Assembly (NCBI GenBank): GCA_003241645.1
Contig: QFOX01000038.1
Coordinates: forward strand, 1 to 19,203
Direction of reading: 5' to 3'
DNA: 19,203 bases
Origin: Azospirillum brasilense
Lineage (GTDB): Bacteria > Pseudomonadota > Alphaproteobacteria > Rickettsiales > UBA3002
The notes beneath the pieces were generated by a model, which was given only the letters and a program-made list of their open reading frames with translations, had not been told where the DNA came from and did no database searches. Below are positions 14,423 through 19,203 of the stretch, in pieces. Positions within the stretch are counted from its first letter, which is position 1. The number at the start of each line of letters is the position of its first letter. The position numbers and the translations under genes are program-made.

Positions 14423-15790
14423 TTACGCGGCGCGGCCCTGCTGGGCGTGCTTGTCGTTCACGCGGGCCAGCAGCGCGTCGTAATTGCGTTGCTGCTCGGG
14501 GGTGAGCGTGGTGGTGGGCTTCGGCTCCACAAGTTTCTTCCACAGCCCTTCGAACGTGTCGGCGGCGGTGGTCATCACGAAGAAGGTGGCGGTGGCCAGC
14601 CCTTCCACCGTGGCACGCTTGGCGAAGCTGTCCTTCGCGGTGAAATGCCCCATGCTGGCGTAGGCCGCACGTTTGGTGAAGGTATACGCGCCGATGCCCA
14701 GCACCGTGGGCAGCACGCGCACGAAGCCCAGGCGCAGCAGGTTGGGGTCGCTTTTGCCGAAGGTTTCGGTGTGGGTGGGGTGCTTGGCCTGCTGGTAGTC
14801 GAAATCCTTGTCAAGCCCGGCTTCATGCTCCAGCGTTTCTTTTTCTTCCGCGGCGCGCGGCTGCACGCGAATGAGCGAGTTCTGCTCGCCTTTCCAGATG
14901 CCGCGGCGCACCTGCACGTCTTTGTACAGGCGGTCGGAAAGCTCGAAGAACGAAAGGAACGACAGCACGAACACGCCGGCCTCGGTGAAGCCGCGGCTGC
15001 TCTTGCCGAACACCTTGCCCAGCCATTCCTTGGCGGGGGTGATGCCTTTGGCCGCGGCCGCCTCGCTACCCACAAGGTGCGGTGCGAACTTGCCATCGCG
15101 CATGAAATGCAGCATACGCTGCTGCCCGGCCGCATGGTTGCCCAGCGTGGTGCCTTTGATCATCTGCTCCGGCGGGCGTTCCTTCAGCGCAGGAATGCCA
15201 TCGAGGTAGCGGCGGCCCAGCCCCAGCGCGATCGCGCCATAGGGGGTGGAGTTAACCTCTGCCGGGGCGATCTCCTTAATCGTGTCGGCGGCGTTCTTGC
15301 CGAAGTTTTGCACTTCGCTGATGGATTGTTCCAACGTGTTTTCAGGATTGAAGAGCCGTTCTTTCGTGTAACGCACGAAGCGCAGCGTACCGCGATAGAA
15401 GGTGAACCCCGCCGCGATCATTGCAATGTCGCGCACCGGCGAGCGGGCCAATCCGTTAACGCCTTTGCCGAACTCCGAGGTGGCGTTGGCCGTTTTCTGG
15501 GTCAGTTTTTCGAACCCGTGCCACACGCCGGCGGTCGCCAGCCCATAAGGCACGGCGGCGGTGAGGTTGCGCAGCATCTGGTAGCCGACATGGCCCACGG
15601 GGCGGGTCGTTACGTCGCGGTGGTTATAAATGAACGTGCCCAGTTTTTTGTCGAACGCCGAGGGTTCGGCCGCGGGCGGCGTGGGTGCTGGCGGTTCCGG
15701 GGTGGTGGCGGGGTTCAGCGCGGGCGCGGCCACGGCCTGCTCGGGCAGGGCAGTTGGGGTAGGCGCAAGGCTGGTCACCGGTGTGGTCAT
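14423..15790 (-). CDS. Unrecognised multi-spanning membrane protein D, similar in design to A, B and C
   Basis: The protein is 455 residues from the ATG at 15790, which has GAGGA six bases upstream; the frame stays open to 15910 without a better site. A Pro/Ala-rich N-terminal stretch (10-43) is followed by FDKKLGTFIYNHRDV, then hydrophobic segments at about 70-92, 119-137, 268-284, 353-375 and 395-411. RFVRYTKERLFNPEN (137-151) follows the second membrane segment, where A and B have LVRFADRM-HGKKAETD. The soluble parts are charged (310-345). Length and layout suggest a distant member or analogue of the A-B-C family. No named domain is recognised. It heads a leftward block with the surface-antigen-like and hydrolase genes. 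Confidence 0.78.
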   Translation of the reverse strand: MTTPVTSLAPTPTALPEQAVAAPALNPATTPEPPAPTPPAAEPSAFDKKLGTFIYNHRDVTTRPVGHVGYQMLRNLTAAVPYGLATAGVWHGFEKLTQKTANATSEFGKGVNGLARSPVRDIAMIAAGFTFYRGTLRFVRYTKERLFNPENTLEQSISEVQNFGKNAADTIKEIAPAEVNSTPYGAIALGLGRRYLDGIPALKERPPEQMIKGTTLGNHAAGQQRMLHFMRDGKFAPHLVGSEAAAAKGITPAKEWLGKVFGKSSRGFTEAGVFVLSFLSFFELSDRLYKDVQVRRGIWKGEQNSLIRVQPRAAEEKETLEHEAGLDKDFDYQQAKHPTHTETFGKSDPNLLRLGFVRVLPTVLGIGAYTFTKRAAYASMGHFTAKDSFAKRATVEGLATATFFVMTTAADTFEGLWKKLVEPKPTTTLTPEQQRNYDALLARVNDKHAQQGRAA

Positions 15791-15847
15791 GGAATTCCTC
15801 ATCTCCACCCTAGCAAAAAAGCCCCGAAGGGAATGTGACAGTTGCGT

Positions 15848-15878
15848 GAAAATCCATTGATTTTCCACAATTTTTGTG
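15848..15878. promoter_or_regulatory. Inverted repeats in the divergent gene D / trpS control region
   Basis: GAAAATC-CATT-GATTTTC (15848-15865) is a perfect 7-bp inverted repeat, directly followed by CACAA-TTT-TTGTG (15866-15878). Both lie in the AT-rich gap between the divergent genes and could be operator sites or hairpins. No confident -35/-10 pair was found. Confidence 0.4.
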
Positions 15879-15936
15879 CAGTGCGAAAAGGATGGAAAAC
15901 ACCGCGCCAATGGGCTACAAGCCCCTCATTATTCAT

Positions 15937-16030
15937 GTCATTCCCGCGTAGGCGGGAATCTAGTGCCTACCCTAAGGAAAACATGGCTTGGGGTGCGGAT
16001 GCCCTGGATCCCTGCCTTCGCAGGGATGAC
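15937..16030. repeat. Paired inverted-repeat element upstream of trpS
   Basis: The element starts GTCATTCCCGC and ends GCAGGGATGAC, so its ends are imperfect inverted copies. Each end is itself a hairpin: ATTCCCGC-GTAG-GCGGGAAT (15940-15959) and ATCCCTGC-CTTC-GCAGGGAT (16008-16027). The spacer is 48 bases. The element ends 18 bases before the trpS start, so the second hairpin sits in the trpS leader. The sequence type is common as a dispersed intergenic repeat in proteobacteria. Confidence 0.85.
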
Positions 16031-16048
16031 GCAACGAAAGTGGACGTG

Positions 16049-17257
16049 ATGAGCAAACCGCGCATTCTCTCGGGCGTGCAGCCCACCGGCAACCTGCATC
16101 TGGGCAATTACCTCGGCGCGATCCGCAACTGGGTGGCCCTGCAGGATAGCCACGAGTGCTTCTTCATGCTGGCCGACCTGCACGCCATTACCGTGCCGCA
16201 GGACCCCGCCGCGCTCACCCATGCCACGCGCGAAGTGGCGGCGGCCTACATTGCCGCGGGCATTGACACCAGCAAATCGGTCATCTTCCCGCAATCGGCC
16301 GTGAGTGCGCATGCGGAGCTGGCGTGGATCCTCAATTGCCACACGCCACTTGGCTGGCTGAACCGCATGACGCAGTTCAAGGAGAAGGCCAAATATCAAA
16401 ATATTGAGAATCTATCAAAAGAACTGAGCGAAGTAATTGATCGCCACGTTGAAAAGAACATCGAGTTAGTCGATTTTATCGATAGTAATGAGAAATTTAG
16501 CTTTGATAAATCCCATAGAGCTCAAAATTTGTTTATGGAATCTTATCACAGAACAACAGAGATCATCAAATTAACGACTGAATATACTAAAGCCACCAAC
16601 AGAACATTTGATGACGCCAAACTCGGCCTATTCGCCTATCCCGTGCTCATGGCGGCGGATATCCTTGGCTACAAGGCCACGCATGTGCCCGTGGGGGCCG
16701 ACCAGAAGCAGCATCTGGAATTGGCGCGCGACATTGCGGGCGCGTTCAACCGTGCCTATGGCGAGGATTTCTTCCCCCTGCCGAATCCGATGATCATGCC
16801 CACCGCCGCGCGGGTGATGAGCCTGACCGACGGCACCAAGAAAATGAGCAAATCCGACCCGTCGGACTATTCGCGCATCACCCTGATGGACGATGCCGAC
16901 GCGATCGCCACCAAGATCAAAAAAGCGCAGACCGATTCGGAGCCGAGCTTAAGCTATGACCCCGAGAATCGCCCGTCGGTTTCGAACCTCATCGGCATTT
17001 ACGCCGCGCTGGAGGGCGGCAGCACGCCGCAGCAGGTGGTGGCGCAGTTCGCGAACCTGAAGACCGGGCAGTTCAAGGCGCAGCTGGCCGAGCTGGCCGT
17101 GGCCAAGCTTTCGCCCATCACCACCCACATGCGCGAGCTGATGGCCGACACCACCACGCTGGATGGTATCTTGAAGCGCGGCGCGCAAGCCGCGAACGAC
17201 GCGGCCCAGCCCGTGCTACGCGCGGTGAAACAACGCGTGGGCTTTTTACAATGCTAG
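16049..17257 (+). CDS. trpS: Tryptophanyl-tRNA synthetase with a low-GC in-frame insertion
   Basis: The protein is 402 residues against about 335 for the family. It charges tRNA-Trp. MSKPRILSGVQPTGNLHLGN carries the HIGH-type motif (T13-G-N-L-H17-L-G-N20), and KKMSKSD (264-270) is the KMSKS loop. GLFAYPVLMAADIL and VPVGADQKQHLELARDIA are canonical, so the enzyme looks functional. Between MTQFKEKA (107-114) and GLFAYP (193-198), where relatives have about ten residues, there are 78. They include SKELSEVIDRHVEKNIELVD and lie in the connective region of the catalytic domain. Bases 16391-16620 contain about 33% G+C by my count, against about 60% on both sides. The ATG at 16049 (MSKPRIL) is chosen from family start positions; the ribosome-binding site is weak. 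Confidence 0.96.
   Translation: MSKPRILSGVQPTGNLHLGNYLGAIRNWVALQDSHECFFMLADLHAITVPQDPAALTHATREVAAAYIAAGIDTSKSVIFPQSAVSAHAELAWILNCHTPLGWLNRMTQFKEKAKYQNIENLSKELSEVIDRHVEKNIELVDFIDSNEKFSFDKSHRAQNLFMESYHRTTEIIKLTTEYTKATNRTFDDAKLGLFAYPVLMAADILGYKATHVPVGADQKQHLELARDIAGAFNRAYGEDFFPLPNPMIMPTAARVMSLTDGTKKMSKSDPSDYSRITLMDDADAIATKIKKAQTDSEPSLSYDPENRPSVSNLIGIYAALEGGSTPQQVVAQFANLKTGQFKAQLAELAVAKLSPITTHMRELMADTTTLDGILKRGAQAANDAAQPVLRAVKQRVGFLQC
16391..16620 (+). other. AT-rich in-frame insertion inside trpS
   Basis: About 230 bases have 75 G or C by hand count. They encode a charged, probably helical segment with no cysteine and no tryptophan. Codons change from G/C-ending to A/T-ending at the left edge (AAA TAT CAA AAT ATT GAG AAT) and change back at GAC GCC AAA CTC GGC. 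A weak inverted match (TATCAAAAG near 16413, CTTTGATA near 16500) is the only internal repeat I see. The frame is kept without a stop. Confidence 0.85.
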
Positions 17258-17288
17258 CCGCCATTGCACACGCTGGATACAAACTGAA

Positions 17289-17367
17289 TTTTTGTCATTC
17301 CTGCGAACGCAGGAATCCACTTTGAAGGCTTTGTAGGAGATCCCTGCGTTCGCAGGGATGACAAAAA
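17289..17367. repeat. Paired inverted-repeat element between trpS and hemB
   Basis: This is the same type as 15937-16030. One hairpin is ATTCCTGCG-AA-CGCAGGAAT (17297-17316) and the other is ATCCCTGC-GTTC-GCAGGGAT (17340-17359). They are enclosed by TTTTTGTCAT and ATGACAAAAA, so the whole element can fold as one long hairpin with a 23-base inner spacer. It starts 31 bases after the trpS stop. The A run on the plus strand makes it a poor intrinsic terminator in the trpS direction. Confidence 0.85.
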
Positions 17368-17401
17368 ACCACGGATGTGCCCGTGATGAAGGAGTCATGA
17401 T

Positions 17402-18403
17402 ATGGATAGAGCATTACACATTCCCGAGCGCCTGCGTCGCCTGCGCCGCACCCCGTGGATCCGCGCGCTGGTGGCCGAGCATCACCTGCGGGTGGAAGAC
17501 CTCATCTGGCCGCTGTTCGTGACCGAAGGCGAGGGCGTGCTTGAACCGGTGGATGGGTTGCCCGGCGTGCATCGCCGCTCCATCGACCAGCTGGTGCTGG
17601 CGGCGAAAGAGGCGGCCAGCCTTGGCATTCCGGCCATTGCGCTGTTCCCGGTGGTGCCGCCCGCACTGAAGACCGACGATGCGCGCGAAGCGTTCAATGC
17701 CGAGAATCTGTTCTGCCGCGCCATTCGTGCGGTGAAGGCCGAAGTGCCGAACATCGGCATCATTGGCGATGTGGCGCTCGACCCCTACACCACCCACGGG
17801 CATGACGGGCTGGTGGGCACAGATGGCGACCTGATGAACGACGAAACCGTCGCCGTGCTGGTGAAGCAGGCCGTGTGCATGGCGCAGGCGGGCTGCGACA
17901 TTGTGGCGCCGAGTGACATGATGGACGGGCGCGTGGCCGCCATTCGCGACGGGCTGGACGAGGCCGGCTTCATCAACACGCCCATTCTTTCCTATGCCGC
18001 GAAATATGCCTCAGCGTTCTATGGGCCATTCCGCGCCGCGGTGGGCAGCAAAAAAGCCCAGCCGCTGGATAAGCGCAGTTACCAGATGAACCCGGCCAAC
18101 GTGCGCGAAGCCCTGCGCGAAGTGGCGCTGGATGTGGCCGAAGGCGCCGACATGGTGATGGTGAAACCCGGAACGCTGTATCTCGACGTGCTCTACCGCG
18201 TGAAGGAGCTGTGCGACCTGCCGGTGTTCGCCTACCACGTGAGTGGTGAATACGCGATGCTGAAGGCCGCGAGCGCCCAAGGCATGCTGGATGAGAAAGC
18301 CGCCACACTGGAAACGCTGCTGGCCTTCAAACGTGCTGGCGCAGATGCCATTCTGACCTACGCCGCGCGCGACGTGGCCGAATGGTTGCGCGATTCAAAG
18401 TAA
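17402..18403 (+). CDS. hemB: Porphobilinogen synthase (delta-aminolevulinic acid dehydratase)
   Basis: This 333-residue protein is full length. It joins two 5-aminolevulinate molecules to porphobilinogen, the second common step of heme and corrin synthesis, in the cytoplasm. The two Schiff-base lysines are K201 (LSYAAKYASAFYGPF) and K255 (MVMVKPG). The metal-site segment reads DVALDPYTTHGHDG (123-136). The zinc-type enzymes have three cysteines here (DVCLC...HGHCG), whereas this one has Ala, Asp and Asp, so it is of the magnesium-using type usual in alphaproteobacteria. AAGGAG lies seven bases before the ATG. The gene ends exactly where the convergent small gene ends, with no base between the two stop codons. 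Confidence 0.98.
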   Translation: MDRALHIPERLRRLRRTPWIRALVAEHHLRVEDLIWPLFVTEGEGVLEPVDGLPGVHRRSIDQLVLAAKEAASLGIPAIALFPVVPPALKTDDAREAFNAENLFCRAIRAVKAEVPNIGIIGDVALDPYTTHGHDGLVGTDGDLMNDETVAVLVKQAVCMAQAGCDIVAPSDMMDGRVAAIRDGLDEAGFINTPILSYAAKYASAFYGPFRAAVGSKKAQPLDKRSYQMNPANVREALREVALDVAEGADMVMVKPGTLYLDVLYRVKELCDLPVFAYHVSGEYAMLKAASAQGMLDEKAATLETLLAFKRAGADAILTYAARDVAEWLRDSK

Positions 18404-18532
18404 TTATTCCGAAATCTCGATTTGCGCGTCGCCCGGCAGGTCGATGGTGGTTGTGTTCTGTTCTTTGTAGACCATGTAGCCGCCCACGGCGAGTACGATG
18501 ACGATGATGGCGATGAGTGCATTGTTGTTCAT
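18404..18532 (-). CDS. Small single-span membrane protein, 42 residues
   Basis: MNNNALIAIIVIVLAVGGYMVYKEQ is a short N-terminus followed by one hydrophobic helix (5-21). A soluble tail of about 20 residues ends in DLPGDAQIEISE. The ATG at 18532 has AAGGA seven bases upstream, which supports a real gene and decides against longer readings that run up to 18742 without such a site. Tiny proteins of this design are common in alphaproteobacteria, but I know no function. Its stop codon abuts the hemB stop. Confidence 0.75.
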   Translation of the reverse strand: MNNNALIAIIVIVLAVGGYMVYKEQNTTTIDLPGDAQIEISE

Positions 18533-18636
18533 GGCAATATCCTTGGTGTGATTGATAAGCCAAGAATGCCACAACATATGCGCACCGCGCGATGTGGCGC
18601 ACCATGCAAAGTCATAAGCAACGCATAAAGAATCGC

Positions 18637-19203
18637 TTAGAATGCCTGCACAAACAGCGGCATGCAGGCTTTGCTGGCTTGCGAAAGCTGGTAGGTGGCA
18701 CTGAGCTGGTTGGACGCCGTGGCGGTGGTGCAGCCGTTCCACGCTGCTTTCACTTTGCCCTGCGCGGGCAGCCCGTCATCCATTTTGGTGTCGATGTTCC
18801 ATTGCTCCGACGGCGTCAGTAACGAATTCGAAGGCTCGCTGTTGGCCGCCTGCACGCCGGTGGAAAGGCGGTTGCCGTAATCGCCGTCGAACACCCACTG
18901 GCCACTTTGCGGCAGGGTCCAGTTCCACACGAACCACAGGCTGTTGCTCAGGCGGCCCCGCGGCGAGTTTTCCGTGGTGCTGGAGAAATTGTTGGAACCG
19001 TGGGTGATGCCGTCATAGGTGCCTTCGATCAGCCCGGCATTGGCCAGGTGCTGCCAGAAACGGTAGGATTCGTTCGACCCGGTGCTGGGATATACCAGGC
19101 CGTCACCATTGCCGTTGCAGGTGAGGGCGCTGGTGCTGGCGGTGGTAACGCAGGTGGCCGGGGTGGCATGCGCCACGCCCCAGAAGCTTTGCGCATTGGC
19201 CAT
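18637..19203 (-). CDS. Type IV prepilin-like protein, C-terminal part; 5' end outside the window
   Basis: 189 codons including the stop are present. The first in-window Met is internal, because NAQSFWG corresponds to NATAFWG about 55 residues before the Asp/Gly turn of the pilin-like protein at 2912. Other shared blocks are NGNGDG, FWQHLANAGLIEGTYDG, LTPSEQWNIDTKMDDG and LPAQGKV. The N-terminal prepilin signal and hydrophobic helix must lie beyond the right edge. Two of its cysteines flank the region before NGNGDG and two lie near the C-terminus (WNGCTTA and KACMPLF), suggesting disulfides in an exported pilin fold. Confidence 0.82.
   Translation of the reverse strand: MANAQSFWGVAHATPATCVTTASTSALTCNGNGDGLVYPSTGSNESYRFWQHLANAGLIEGTYDGITHGSNNFSSTTENSPRGRLSNSLWFVWNWTLPQSGQWVFDGDYGNRLSTGVQAANSEPSNSLLTPSEQWNIDTKMDDGLPAQGKVKAAWNGCTTATASNQLSATYQLSQASKACMPLFVQAF

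Noticed and set aside
14447..15838. A 463-codon open frame antisense to gene D
   Set aside because: It is rich in Gly, Arg, His and Gln, as expected from the complement of a GC-rich gene. Gene D has a ribosome-binding site, membrane helices and an operon setting.
15811..15842. Possible terminator (CCCTTCGGGG followed by six T on the minus strand) upstream of gene D
   Set aside because: The stem is only three base pairs and no gene ends just before it on that strand.
16391..16620. Intein or group II intron inside trpS
   Set aside because: The segment is far too short for an intein or intron, has no Cys/Ser-start or His-Asn end, and stays in frame as ordinary coding sequence.
17289..17367. 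Intrinsic terminator for trpS
   Set aside because: The hairpins are strong, but the plus strand has an A run after them instead of a T run; the repeat-element reading fits better.
1..19203. CRISPR array, prophage, toxin-antitoxin or restriction genes
   Set aside because: No regularly spaced repeats and no matching proteins were seen on either strand.

Overview
The window is a gene-dense bacterial chromosome segment with GC content of about 60% by eye, and it reads as alphaproteobacterial. The evidence is a Mg-type porphobilinogen synthase without the zinc cysteines, a groES-groEL operon with no CIRCE operator upstream, a family-5 uracil-DNA glycosylase, and dispersed inverted repeats of the GTCATTCCCGC / GTCATTGCGAGGAGC kinds. 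No phage, plasmid, transposase or CRISPR array is visible. I cannot name a genus.

Layout. Positions 2-373 hold the 3' end of an ammonium transporter gene (+). Next come a Bcr/CflA-type drug exporter and a SAM methyltransferase with an extra N-terminal domain (both -). A type IV prepilin-like gene (+, 2912-3724) faces a tRNA-Ser(CGA) gene and its terminator (-). From 9073 down to 3893 lies one leftward block: three consecutive genes for related, unrecognised multi-spanning membrane proteins (called C, B and A here), then a Mug-like DNA glycosylase and an orphan Rieske oxygenase. A 417-base gene-free stretch (9074-9490) holds a dispersed repeat, the groESL terminator and further hairpins. groEL and groES (-) follow, with a promoter that carries an inverted repeat over its -35 box. 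Then come a family-5 uracil-DNA glycosylase and a small charged protein (+). A second leftward block (15790 to 12838) encodes a fourth related membrane protein (D), a membrane-anchored protein with a surface-antigen-like C-terminus, and an S9-type alpha/beta hydrolase. trpS and hemB (+) follow, each preceded by a paired inverted-repeat element. The window ends with a 42-residue membrane protein (-) and the 3' part of a second prepilin-like gene (-) that is paralogous to the first.

Two features stand out. First, trpS carries an in-frame insertion of about 70 codons with about 33% GC in the catalytic domain, so the protein is about 402 residues instead of about 335. Second, the A/B/C(/D) membrane proteins form a lineage-specific paralogous family. 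A and B share a 49-residue core at 40/49 identity while the rest has diverged, and within that core 92 bases are 86/92 identical at DNA level, which suggests gene conversion or very strong constraint. I do not recognise the family or its function.

Housekeeping functions present are tRNA-Ser, Trp-tRNA synthesis, chaperonin, heme synthesis and base-excision repair. The accessory content is the membrane family, the pilin pair and the Rieske enzyme.
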